Assembly (NCBI GenBank): GCA_041751935.1
Contig: JBGSIA010000165.1
Coordinates: 56,087-120,086, forward strand
Direction of reading: 5' to 3'
Length of the DNA stretch: 64,000 nt
Origin: JBBSJZ01 sp041751935
GTDB taxonomy: Bacteria > Planctomycetota > Planctomycetia > Pirellulales > Pirellulaceae
In this document: piece by piece, positions 1 to 8,155 of the stretch
How positions within the stretch are numbered: position 1 is the first letter of the stretch
Layout: every line of letters starts with the position of its first letter
Translations under genes and position numbers: made by a program
The notes under the pieces: generated by a model
Told to the model about the DNA's origin: nothing
Databases searched by the model: none
The model's input: only the letters and a program-made list of their open reading frames with translations

Positions 1-740
1 CGTGCGCTGTTGTGTTGGCTGCCGGGAAGGGAACCCGGATGAAAAGTGATTTGCCCAAGGTGTTGTGCCAAGTTTGTGGCCGGGCAATGATCCATTTCGT
101 TGTCGATGCTTTGGAGAAAGCAGGAATTCAGAGGCAAATCATTGTTGTCGGTTACGGTGGTGACGCAGTTAAGCGAGAACTGTACGGTCGTGGTCCTGCG
201 GTGGAGTTCGTGACACAGAGCGAACAGTTGGGGACCGGTCATGCCGTCCAAATGGCAGTCCCCCAGCTAGCCGGGCATCAGGGGCTGACGGTGGTCGTTG
301 CCGGCGATTCGCCTCTGATACAATCATCGAGCTTGCTAAAGCTGAAGAAATATTTTGTAGAGAATCAGCCCGCGTTGTTGCTCGGAACTTTGGAAAAAGA
401 CCAACCCGAGGGACTGGGACGAATCGTCCGTAACGAGGCGGGCGAGTTTTGTGGAATTGTCGAACACAAAGATGCCAGCGAAACCCAGCGGACGATTCGC
501 GAAGTGAACATGAGCACCTATTTCTTCAGAAACCCCGATCTTCTCGATGCACTGGGGCAACTGTCCAATGAGAATGCACAGGGCGAGTACTACTTGACCG
601 ATTGTGCGCGGCTGTTGCGCGAGTCGGGAAAGAAAGTTGAAGCACTACCGGTGCTTGAGCCATGTGAATCACTTTCGATCAACAACCCTGAGGAGTTACG
701 GATCGTCGACCAGGCGATGCGGACGATGGGCTATGCGTGA
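1..740 (+). CDS. glmU: GlmU-like uridylyltransferase (N-terminal domain only), 5' truncated by the window
   Basis: Nucleotidyltransferase of the GlmU N-terminal type, which makes UDP-GlcNAc from GlcNAc-1-phosphate and UTP for cell-envelope precursors. Seen: the nucleotide loop LAAGKGTRM immediately at the left edge, QLGTGHAV, the metal-binding GDSP motif, and the GEYYLTD motif typical of GlmU. The frame stays open to base 3 (reading C-A-V-V before LAAGKG), so the true start lies upstream of the window; the GTG at 12 is an internal valine. The protein stops about 246 residues in, so the left-handed beta-helix acetyltransferase domain of bifunctional GlmU (about 450 residues) is absent. It overlaps prs by 8 bases, suggesting translational coupling. 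Sugar specificity is inferred from motifs. Confidence 0.85.
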   Translation, partial: CAVVLAAGKGTRMKSDLPKVLCQVCGRAMIHFVVDALEKAGIQRQIIVVGYGGDAVKRELYGRGPAVEFVTQSEQLGTGHAVQMAVPQLAGHQGLTVVVAGDSPLIQSSSLLKLKKYFVENQPALLLGTLEKDQPEGLGRIVRNEAGEFCGIVEHKDASETQRTIREVNMSTYFFRNPDLLDALGQLSNENAQGEYYLTDCARLLRESGKKVEALPVLEPCESLSINNPEELRIVDQAMRTMGYA

Positions 741-1683
741 ACTGAAGATCTTTAGCGGGCGGGCGAACCGAGATCTTGCGGTGAAGATCTGTCGGCATCT
801 CCACCTCGAACCGGCGGCGATTACGCTCGGGAAGTTCCCCGACGGAGAAAATTATTGCAAACTTGACGAGGACGTTCGTGGGCGCGACGTATTCTTGATC
901 CAACCGACATGTCCGCCGGTTAATGACAATTTGCTCGAATTGTTGATCATGATCGACAGTTGCAAACGAGCCAGTGCTGAGCGAATCACAGCGGTCATCC
1001 CGTATTACGGCTACGCTCGTCAGGACCGCAAAGACGAGGGCCGTGTGCCGATCACGGCCAAGCTGGTCGCCAACATCATCACTCGGGCAGGCGCCGATCG
1101 CGTATTGACGATGGATCTACATGCGGCACAGATTCAAGGTTTCTTCGATGTTCCCGTCGATCACTTGTACGCCGCTCCAGTGCTCAACGATCACTTCAGT
1201 AACCGCGGCTTCATCGACGAAAATATTGTCGTGGTCAGCCCCGATGAGGGAAGTATTAAACGAGCTGTCGGTCACGGTAAACGCCTAGGCGGCAAACTAG
1301 CAATCGTCGACAAACGACGAACAAGCGCAACGGAAGTGCGTCAAAGTACCATTATTGGTGGACCGGTAGAGGGCAAGATCGCACTGATGTTTGATGACAT
1401 GATCAGTACCGCTGGATCAATTTGTGGCGCCGCACGGTTGGTTCATGCTGCTGGTGCCGCCGAAATTCACATTGCTTGTACGCATGCGATTCTCTGTGGC
1501 CCAGCGATCGAGCGACTGAGAGAAGCGCCTATCGACTCGATCACGATCACCGATACGATCCCCATTCCGGCTGAGAAACAGTTACCGAATCTGGTCCAGC
1601 TTTCCGTGGCACCGTTATTAGCTGAGGCGATTAAGCGAATTCACCATGATCAATCGATTAGCGAACTGTTTCGCGAACGATGA
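733..1683 (+). CDS. prs: Ribose-phosphate pyrophosphokinase
   Basis: Makes PRPP from ribose-5-phosphate and ATP in the cytoplasm, feeding purine, pyrimidine, histidine and NAD synthesis. Motifs seen: FPDGE near residue 30, the flexible-loop stretch YYGYARQDRKD around residue 95, the VVSPDEGS segment, and the PRPP loop FDDMISTAGS (family usual is DDMIDTAGT). At 316 residues it has the family's normal length. The start at 733 is chosen because translation from there begins MRELKIFSGRAN, matching family N-termini, and overlaps the upstream coding end by 8 bases; the open frame further upstream is a shadow of the previous gene. Pairing of prs with glmU is common in bacteria and links both to nucleotide-sugar supply. 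Confidence 0.97.
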   Translation: MRELKIFSGRANRDLAVKICRHLHLEPAAITLGKFPDGENYCKLDEDVRGRDVFLIQPTCPPVNDNLLELLIMIDSCKRASAERITAVIPYYGYARQDRKDEGRVPITAKLVANIITRAGADRVLTMDLHAAQIQGFFDVPVDHLYAAPVLNDHFSNRGFIDENIVVVSPDEGSIKRAVGHGKRLGGKLAIVDKRRTSATEVRQSTIIGGPVEGKIALMFDDMISTAGSICGAARLVHAAGAAEIHIACTHAILCGPAIERLREAPIDSITITDTIPIPAEKQLPNLVQLSVAPLLAEAIKRIHHDQSISELFRER

Positions 1684-2178
1684 CTAGGTTTGCGGATCGT
1701 CGAGTGGTTTGTTTGCAGAATCGCTCTTGAGACCCATCATTTTCGAGATCGCTTGAACGAAATCTTGGGCGTCGTCGAAATCACGGTAAACACTAGAAAA
1801 ACGAATGTAGGCGACTTCATCTTCGGGCGCCAAATGCTGCATAACAAAGTCGCCAATTTGAGAGGTAGTGACTTCTGTATCGCAGCTTGAGTAAATGTCG
1901 TTCTCGACCGCTTGCACAATTCGCTCGATCCGAGGACTGCTAATTGGGCGTTTCGAGCATGCCCGTTCGATTCCACGACGTATTTTCTCTCGGTCCAGCG
2001 GCTCTCGCGTTTGATCACGCTTCACCACTCGGATGCTCAGTTGTTCGATCTTTTCCAAGGTTGTGAACCGCCGCTGGCACGACTGGCAGATCCGTTTTCG
2101 GCGTACCATGTAACCATCTTCCGCGGCTCGCGTGTCAAGTACTCGGTCATTGTCGCTATGGCAGTACGGACAACGCAT
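1684..2178 (-). CDS. nrdR: Transcriptional repressor NrdR
   Basis: Zinc-ribbon plus ATP-cone repressor of ribonucleotide reductase genes, sensing ATP/dATP. Seen: an N-terminal CPYC...C-x-x-C zinc ribbon (MRCPYCHSDNDRVLDTR, then CQSCQRRFTT), followed by the ATP-cone beginning VVKRDQTREPLDREKI, and the RFSSVYRDF C-terminal motif. Length is 164 residues from the MRCPYC start, close to the usual 150-175; ten extra residues upstream were rejected because every family member starts at MxCPxC. The stop codon directly abuts the prs stop, so the two genes are convergent with no spacer. No NrdR box was identified in the window. Confidence 0.96.
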   Translation of the reverse strand: MRCPYCHSDNDRVLDTRAAEDGYMVRRKRICQSCQRRFTTLEKIEQLSIRVVKRDQTREPLDREKIRRGIERACSKRPISSPRIERIVQAVENDIYSSCDTEVTTSQIGDFVMQHLAPEDEVAYIRFSSVYRDFDDAQDFVQAISKMMGLKSDSANKPLDDPQT

Positions 2179-2423
2179 GACGTAACCAAAATGACGGATG
2201 GCTTGCAAAACGATATATTATCGTAGACCGCTAACTCGCTCATCGTCCCTAGGACGCTTTCCCAAGGAATCCAGATGTCGATATTCCCGACGCCCGCTGC
2301 TTACAATCGACCATCCGTTGTACCTGCGAGGCATCACTTCATTCAATCGCCACCCGAAAACAATCGCTCTCGGAAAACCTCTTGTCCGCGTTTTCCCGGC
2401 GAATGGATCTAGGGTCAAATCGA

Positions 2424-2762
2424 ATGGCCCAATGGTTTGTGCAGCGATCTGGGGACGTCATCGGCCCTTTGTCTCCGGCGGAGTTACTGACTCTGGTTCG
2501 ATCCGGTGTGGTCAAGCCAGCCACCATGATTCGCAAAGACGACATGGCGTGGTTGCAGGCAAGCGAGGTCGGCGGTTTGTTCGAGGCTGCGATGCGACCG
2601 ACGATCCTGAGCTACTGTCCCCGCTGTGATTCGCTGCTGGAGACGGTGCCGTGTGAATGCCCCAAATGTCGTTCTCAAGTGCAGCAACCGAGAACTCGGA
2701 TCATTGAGAATACGATCAATGACGATGCAAGCTGCGATTCACCGGAAAGCAACGATGCCTGA
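2424..2762 (+). CDS. Small GYF_2 (DUF4339) protein with C-terminal zinc ribbon
   Basis: A 112-residue protein. Residues 2-55 look like a GYF_2/DUF4339 domain: QWFVQRSGDVIGPLSPAELL, then V-K-P-A-T-M-I-R and a W-L-Q-A-S-E-V-G-G-L-F end, the usual pattern for a small protein-protein interaction module. It is followed by a two-CxxC zinc-ribbon-like stretch (YCPRCDSLL ... CECPKC) and an acidic tail. No signal peptide or membrane segment. The start at 2424 is chosen because the GYF fold begins right after it; the longer frame adds unstructured residues. In planctomycetes such domains often sit in envelope or regulatory proteins, but the partner here is unknown. Confidence 0.8.
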   Translation: MAQWFVQRSGDVIGPLSPAELLTLVRSGVVKPATMIRKDDMAWLQASEVGGLFEAAMRPTILSYCPRCDSLLETVPCECPKCRSQVQQPRTRIIENTINDDASCDSPESNDA

Positions 2763-2800
2763 ACTCGCTGTACGAGCCCAGGCATCCTGATGTTCTTTAA
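2754..2800. terminator. Bidirectional hairpin terminator
   Basis: Perfect 8-bp stem GATGCCTG (2754-2761) / CAGGCATC (2779-2786) enclosing a smaller CTCG/CGAG pairing. It begins in the last codons of the GYF gene, and a T-containing stretch follows on the plus strand. It lies between two convergent genes. Confidence 0.6.
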
Positions 2801-2812
2801 CTTGTCGCGTTC

Positions 2813-4153
2813 TTAGTACTTGAATTCCGCGCCCACAGTCAGCCCCATAAAGAACACATCGTCATCGGCATTCACTCGGCGACCGACGTTGGGTGTGACT
2901 AACGCAGGCACTTGATCGATTGCCGAGGCGACTCCGCTCAAGTACCAGAACTCTGTACCCGCTCGAACCGACAACGCTTCACCAAGATCATAGCGTACGC
3001 CAGAACCCAATTCGAAGAATCCAGCAAGTTCCGAATCACTATCGTTGGTCGACAAGATTGTATTGCCGTTATTGATCAGGAGCACATCGTCGTCGACAAG
3101 ATTCAAGTACGCACCGGCCCGACCACGGAAGTCTGCGTAGCCATGACAGCTCATTGGGTACAACAGATCCAAACCGATTTGGGCACCAAACATCTTGTTT
3201 TCAGTGTTGGACGTCAATTGCCCCGCACGTCCGGCAGTCGTGTTGCTGCTGAAGTAGTTATAGTCTTCCTGGTAATCGATGTAACGGAAACCATACAGCA
3301 CCTTGGCGACTTGCCAACCGACCAGCGTGCGGCTGGATTCAAGGCTGAAGTATTCGGCGTTGTAGAACTGCGATTGGTTTTCGGCGTTGGAAAACGCTGT
3401 CAAGTCGGCCGCAGCAACCGGCAAACCTGGTGTCAGAAACGTTTGAATCCCACCGGCGGCATCGTTACGACTAGCTTGCAAGTCCCAGCGAAGGGGACCA
3501 ATGAAACTCATTTCATAACCATGGAAACAGTCTGGTACGGCACCCATCGTAATCCGCGGTGCCCACTCGTACCCGAATTGGTTCATGGCAAACTGTGGGC
3601 TGAACGAAAAACCTTGGTCGCCAGCTCGCCGTACGTAAACGCCTTCAATGGCAGCGTACTGGTAAGGATTACAAGGAGTACCGCACGCGGTCGGTGCGCC
3701 GGCTCCGAAGCGTGGTTGATAGTTCGGAGAGGCAAAATCGGTGTAGCCTCCACCGCCAACGCCCACTCCGCAGTTGCCGCCACAGGCCGAGCTACCACAG
3801 CTTGGACAGCCACCGTCATAGCTCACTGGGACAACCGCTGATCCGCGAGCAAGGAGGCTCGAGTCGGCTAGCCCATTTGCACGCATCACGCGACCGGTCT
3901 CGCTGTCACTGGCTTGGAACGACGCTGCGTTCACCACGCGATAGGATGTGCCATCGAAATTCAGTTGAGATGGTTCGTTGCTGCTGCCGGTTGACTGGCT
4001 CCACGCCGCGGGCACCACCTGTGCAGTATCGGACTGTGCATAGGCATTGCCGCTGCACAATGTCGTTCCAGCACCGAGCGTTGCCGCTCCACAAAACGCC
4101 AGCCAGCCACGAAGACGCTTGCTGAATCGTTTTTGGATCGAATAGATCTTCAT
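2813..4153 (-). CDS. BBP7-like outer-membrane beta-barrel protein
   Basis: A 446-residue secreted protein with a signal peptide (basic MKIYSIQKRFSKRLRG, hydrophobic core, AYAQS cleavage region). A short Cys/Gly-rich segment around residues 117-135 (CPSCGSSACGGNCG) precedes a barrel domain with repeating aromatic beta-strand patterns (VYVRRAG, WAPRITMG, YGFRYIDYQEDY) and an aromatic-ending last strand (VGAEFKY). This matches the planctomycete BBP7 / DUF1551 family of outer-membrane barrels, assigned here from pattern. The start at 4153 is chosen for the signal peptide. It may be a porin or structural surface protein; the substrate is unknown. A second member lies at 19419-21047. Confidence 0.75.
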   Translation of the reverse strand: MKIYSIQKRFSKRLRGWLAFCGAATLGAGTTLCSGNAYAQSDTAQVVPAAWSQSTGSSNEPSQLNFDGTSYRVVNAASFQASDSETGRVMRANGLADSSLLARGSAVVPVSYDGGCPSCGSSACGGNCGVGVGGGGYTDFASPNYQPRFGAGAPTACGTPCNPYQYAAIEGVYVRRAGDQGFSFSPQFAMNQFGYEWAPRITMGAVPDCFHGYEMSFIGPLRWDLQASRNDAAGGIQTFLTPGLPVAAADLTAFSNAENQSQFYNAEYFSLESSRTLVGWQVAKVLYGFRYIDYQEDYNYFSSNTTAGRAGQLTSNTENKMFGAQIGLDLLYPMSCHGYADFRGRAGAYLNLVDDDVLLINNGNTILSTNDSDSELAGFFELGSGVRYDLGEALSVRAGTEFWYLSGVASAIDQVPALVTPNVGRRVNADDDVFFMGLTVGAEFKY

Positions 4154-4261
4154 GATCAAACCTCGTTGAACTCTCGGTGCGGTATGGGTCAACCGCGCAG
4201 GAAGTGAAATCGTTTTTGGAAACAAGGAACAAGCTACAAATTGAACGGAGGGTGACAAAAA

Positions 4262-5821
4262 TCAGCGAATGACTAGTTCGTCAACAACCGGAATCAAACA
4301 CGTTTTACGCACCATTCGAATGATCTGTGACGCAGATTTGTCACTGTCGCAGTTGCCTTCAACGATCAATTGACCATTGCGTTGACTGACTCTCACTCGA
4401 CTGCTGGGAAAGGCCCGAGCGATCGATTGATTCAAAGTGGATGCAGTATCACCGACGGCCTCGCCCGTCACTTCGACGGCGCCCTCGACGTGTATGCGAA
4501 ACACCTGAACTTTGGTTTCGCTACTGATGCCGTCTTCGCCCCAGACCGACAGCCGCGTGACGCCTCGGCCCGTACCGATCAACTTCAGCTCGTTGCTCCC
4601 AGAAGTGACAACTTGACAAATCGCTTGATCGCTGACCGTCACTTTATGGACCTTTCCGCCCATTGTTAGCGAACGAACTTGCGCCATTGTCATATACAAG
4701 TCAATCTGCGGAGCGGTCTGTGGCTTTTGATGGTTGCTATCGCTGAAATGAGTGGACGGCGATGGCTCATCAACAAGTTGTATCGACTCGACGCGGGTAA
4801 CCGCAGGCCGGACGATTGCAATGCCGTCTGTCGATTCACTGCGTTTGATCGGAAGTGGCGTTGATGCAACATCGACCGGCGGGCGATAACGATTGCTCGA
4901 CGAAACAATGCTGCTCACAGCGTTGTCACTGTCGTAACCCGACGTGGTTTGAATCGATGAGCTGCGAGTACTGTGCTGATGCTGCGAAGTTTGCGGCATC
5001 AAGGAAGGTGGTGCGGCAGCAAAGTCGAACGCAACCAAGGGCTCGGCAAGTTCGATCAAGATGGGTGTCGCTTCCGCCAATCCAGAAGACATGTCAACAA
5101 GACGGTTCGCATCGTTATCTGAAAGCGAAAACTCCAAGACACTTGCCTCCGGCTCAATCGCAACGTCGTTGTCCGCTACGTTTTCCTCGCTGGGCTCGGT
5201 CGGTACTTCAGTTGCCTCGTTGGGGACCTCAGCCATCTCAATTTTCGGCACCGCGCTCTCAAGAACGGGTTGCACGGCCTCCAATACCGGTTGAACGGCT
5301 TCGAGAATCGGCTGAATTGTATCAAGTGCTGGGTCTTTGACTTGCTCTAGCAACGGCTTAACGACAACGTCGCTAACGGCGACTTCCGCCAAGTCTTCGT
5401 TCGTATGGTGCAGTGAAGTGACTAGCGGATTGGATTGGATCGGTGATGGACCCACCTGATCAATGGTGATCACGGGCGCCAAGGGCGAATCGGGTTCTCC
5501 AATATTCCGCAACCCAACGGCGACCCCGATGGGCTTCAGCCGCAACATGGGAACCTGGCTATCGGACGCCAGTCGAATGTTGGGATTCTCTACCAGGGAG
5601 AGAACCGGCTCACAGAACGGATTGCCTTGAACTCGAATCGTCGGTCCCGCAGCCGACAACGGCAAGGGAGCGATGGGGCTCGTCGCAATGGTGGCGGGTT
5701 CGCCAGCCCAACTGTTCGAAGCGGCAATTGTTGGTGTTGTGGCCGCGACAATCACCGCGACTATGGCGGCTCGCCGCCCGCCTCGGCGCCGTCGAGTATC
5801 GCTAGTCATTCTCTCACGCAT
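4262..5821 (-). CDS. Secreted protein with CpaC-type N-terminal (pilus) domain and BON-like C-terminus
   Basis: About 519 residues. An Arg-rich n-region and a hydrophobic stretch (AAIVAVIVAATTPTIAA) form a signal peptide. A long low-complexity, Val/Glu/Pro-rich middle includes tandem copies of a short ILEAVQPV-like unit. The last 150 residues contain a T2SS/T3SS pilus-N domain (RSLTMGGKVHKVTVSD ... VTRLSVWGEDG) followed by a BON-like unit (VRVSQRNGQLIVEGNCDSD). In CpaC these two domains precede a secretin barrel, which is absent here. Probably a periplasmic accessory of a pilus or secretion system, or a peptidoglycan-binding protein. The start at 5821 has a GGGG motif 7 bases upstream; ATG codons at 5845 and 5809 are alternatives. 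Confidence 0.7.
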   Translation of the reverse strand: MRERMTSDTRRRRGGRRAAIVAVIVAATTPTIAASNSWAGEPATIATSPIAPLPLSAAGPTIRVQGNPFCEPVLSLVENPNIRLASDSQVPMLRLKPIGVAVGLRNIGEPDSPLAPVITIDQVGPSPIQSNPLVTSLHHTNEDLAEVAVSDVVVKPLLEQVKDPALDTIQPILEAVQPVLEAVQPVLESAVPKIEMAEVPNEATEVPTEPSEENVADNDVAIEPEASVLEFSLSDNDANRLVDMSSGLAEATPILIELAEPLVAFDFAAAPPSLMPQTSQHQHSTRSSSIQTTSGYDSDNAVSSIVSSSNRYRPPVDVASTPLPIKRSESTDGIAIVRPAVTRVESIQLVDEPSPSTHFSDSNHQKPQTAPQIDLYMTMAQVRSLTMGGKVHKVTVSDQAICQVVTSGSNELKLIGTGRGVTRLSVWGEDGISSETKVQVFRIHVEGAVEVTGEAVGDTASTLNQSIARAFPSSRVRVSQRNGQLIVEGNCDSDKSASQIIRMVRKTCLIPVVDELVIR

Positions 5822-6118
5822 GCCGCATCCCCAGCGTCCGAGCATCTGTCAGTTAGCTGCCCCACCGTCGGACAGCCATCAATAGCGATTCACGTGCTAT
5901 TATCTAGCGAGCGAGAATCTCAGTAGCTTTCAGTATCGGACAAGGCTGATCTTGACATTAACGATTCTGCCGGTTCATCCGCATGTAGCAATCACCCGCA
6001 TCGAAACGAGCATGCCGCCTTTTCCATAATTAACGGGCGATTGCTTGTGGACAAGTCTCCACTTCAGTTTGTGTTAAGAGAAAGTCGCTAGTTTCACGCT
6101 GGGGCGGGACCAATACCA

Positions 6119-8146
6119 TCAAGGTACGAGCGTGGCTAATTTGTCTACGATCGGTGACAGATGAGATTCAAATCGCCGCCATTTTCCTACGGAGGAGGAA
6201 TACATGGGTTGCCGAACCTGCCATTTACTCGGTGTATGAACGGCACGACAGTTGTTGTGAAACGCAAGACATTGCTCATCCCAGTCGAGCTCACAGTAGC
6301 GAATGAGTTCTCGCACATTTCTTTCTGGGGCAGTAACCAGCTCTTCGTAGTCGACTGAGTGGATCGGCATCGGCAGAACCTGCTGCCAATGCTCCATCAG
6401 CCGACGATACTCGCTGTAATAGTTCGACAGCTTTTCTAGATCGCAAAACGGGGCATTCAAGTTCTGGCAGTAGCACGAAACGAAGACATCCAACGGATCG
6501 CGTCGGCAGTGAATAATTTTTGCATTCGGAAACAGCATCGCGATCATTCCCAAATGCATGAAATTGGTGGGCATCTTGTCCGTGACAAACGATTCGTTCG
6601 TGCGATGCTTTTCCAAGTGCCCTAGATACTCGTCCGCATGCTCACGCAATCGCTGTGTATCGATCGACGCCAGTAACTCGGGATACTTTCCACGTTCAAC
6701 TCCCGCTTGCTGTTTCGCAATCTGATGCTGTTCCGCAATTATATCGCGTCGAATGCGTTCAATCCATTTCAACTCGCCAGCACCAGCGATGTCGTGGTGG
6801 CTGCTGAGGATTTGTTCGGTCAACGTGGTCCCAGACCGCGGCATCCCCACGATGAAAATAGGCGTCACGCGCCGCGATTGTCGCCAGTCTATCGGTGATG
6901 CCGCAACGTGGTGCGCCAAGTAATCCACTGTAAAGAATCTAATGGCTCGATCGGTAACATCGGTCAAGGGCGGCGGTCGATCGGTTTTCGGTTTCCTTCC
7001 AACTCGACGAGGACGCGACGACTGACTATGACCGCGTTTAAGGCGGTTTCCACGATCAAAACAGTCCCAGGCTTCGTCGTACCGTTCACAATCATCGTAC
7101 ACTTTGGCCAACGCAAAATAGAGTCGGATTCGATCGTGCGGCGGATTCTGCGAATCCCCGACGAGTCCGATCAGTTGGCTGATGTAGAGATCTGTCTCTG
7201 GCCCTGGTCGAAATCGCTTTGCCCTTGTATATCGAAAATGAGTTAACGGTGACGTAGGATCAAGGGCCAATGCGCATTGGTACTGCCTAAGAGCCTCCTC
7301 AATGACGCCCGCTTCAACGTTTGCATTCGCCAAATAAGTAAGCGCGTCCGCCGAGTTCGGGTCCATTCGGACAGCATTGGAAAAACTGGTCGCCGCTTCC
7401 GAGAAACGATCCATTCGCTGCAGAACGAGACCTTGAGAAACATAGTTCGCGGCTGCTGGCGCTGAATTGTTTGCAGTTTCATAGCAACGGCAAGCTTCTT
7501 CCAGCAATTGCTGCTGCAGTCGACGATGCTGCCGCCGACCCACAATCGTCGCACGTCGCTCCAGCAACCTGCCCAAGCAAATATTCAGTTTCGCGGAACG
7601 GTGATCACGCAAAATGGAGACTCGCAACACGTGGATTGCTTCCTGGAACTGACGCCGCTTGGCATGCAGCCGCGCAAGGGCAAGCGCCGAGTCATGACAT
7701 GTTTGATCGAATACCATTGCTCGTTGATAGTATTTAATCGCCCAGTCTGTTCTTCCAGTTGTCTCGCTTATGCGACCGAGCATCGTCCAACTATCGAACT
7801 GACACGGGTCCAACTCGACGGCCTTGCTGAGGTACGACTGTGCGTCTTCGTCATGCTGACCCATCAAGGCTGCGCAGCCCGCAAGACGATTGCAAACTGC
7901 GTTGTTTGCGAGTATCGCCCGATCACGCCCAAGAACCTCAAAAACTCGTTGTGGTTGGCGTCGCTGCAAAAACGAAGCAGCGACGACGCACAGTGAATCG
8001 ACGTCTTCGTGATTCTCAGCTAGCCGGCGAGCGGCCAATTGCAGAATTGAATCGTCAGACTGCAACGCAGCCACACGAACTCGCTCAGCCGCCTCCGCAA
8101 ATAGCCGATCCAGTAGTAACTGGTCGAAAAATTGGTTGTTTAACAT
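6119..8146 (-). CDS. TPR-containing sulfotransferase, tyrosylprotein-sulfotransferase-like
   Basis: A 675-residue protein. The first 400 residues are helical TPR repeats (for example the unit around SWTMLGRISETTGRTDWAIK and YLANANVEAGVIEEALRQYQ). A Sulfotransfer_3 domain follows: the PAPS 5'-phosphosulfate loop IVGMPRSGTTLTEQIL near residue 420, a GELKWIERI segment, TDKMPTNFMHLG, the 3'-phosphate motif FPNAKIIHCRRDPLDVFVS and YEELVTAPER. The order matches eukaryotic tyrosylprotein sulfotransferases as well as the wider bacterial TPR-sulfotransferase class. No signal peptide, so presumably cytoplasmic. The start codon lies 9 bases after the stop of a gene encoding an acidic Tyr-rich tail, implying co-translation and possibly a substrate relationship (inference). 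Confidence 0.85.
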   Translation of the reverse strand: MLNNQFFDQLLLDRLFAEAAERVRVAALQSDDSILQLAARRLAENHEDVDSLCVVAASFLQRRQPQRVFEVLGRDRAILANNAVCNRLAGCAALMGQHDEDAQSYLSKAVELDPCQFDSWTMLGRISETTGRTDWAIKYYQRAMVFDQTCHDSALALARLHAKRRQFQEAIHVLRVSILRDHRSAKLNICLGRLLERRATIVGRRQHRRLQQQLLEEACRCYETANNSAPAAANYVSQGLVLQRMDRFSEAATSFSNAVRMDPNSADALTYLANANVEAGVIEEALRQYQCALALDPTSPLTHFRYTRAKRFRPGPETDLYISQLIGLVGDSQNPPHDRIRLYFALAKVYDDCERYDEAWDCFDRGNRLKRGHSQSSRPRRVGRKPKTDRPPPLTDVTDRAIRFFTVDYLAHHVAASPIDWRQSRRVTPIFIVGMPRSGTTLTEQILSSHHDIAGAGELKWIERIRRDIIAEQHQIAKQQAGVERGKYPELLASIDTQRLREHADEYLGHLEKHRTNESFVTDKMPTNFMHLGMIAMLFPNAKIIHCRRDPLDVFVSCYCQNLNAPFCDLEKLSNYYSEYRRLMEHWQQVLPMPIHSVDYEELVTAPERNVRELIRYCELDWDEQCLAFHNNCRAVHTPSKWQVRQPMYSSSVGKWRRFESHLSPIVDKLATLVP

Positions 8147-8155
8147 TAAAGGCTG

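Noticed and set aside
12..740. GTG at 12 as the start of the first gene
   Set aside because: The frame is open to the window edge and reads the conserved A-V-V before LAAGKG, so the real start lies upstream.
2912..3841. 309-residue plus-strand ORF
   Set aside because: Antisense shadow of the BBP7-like gene; no domain or codon signal.
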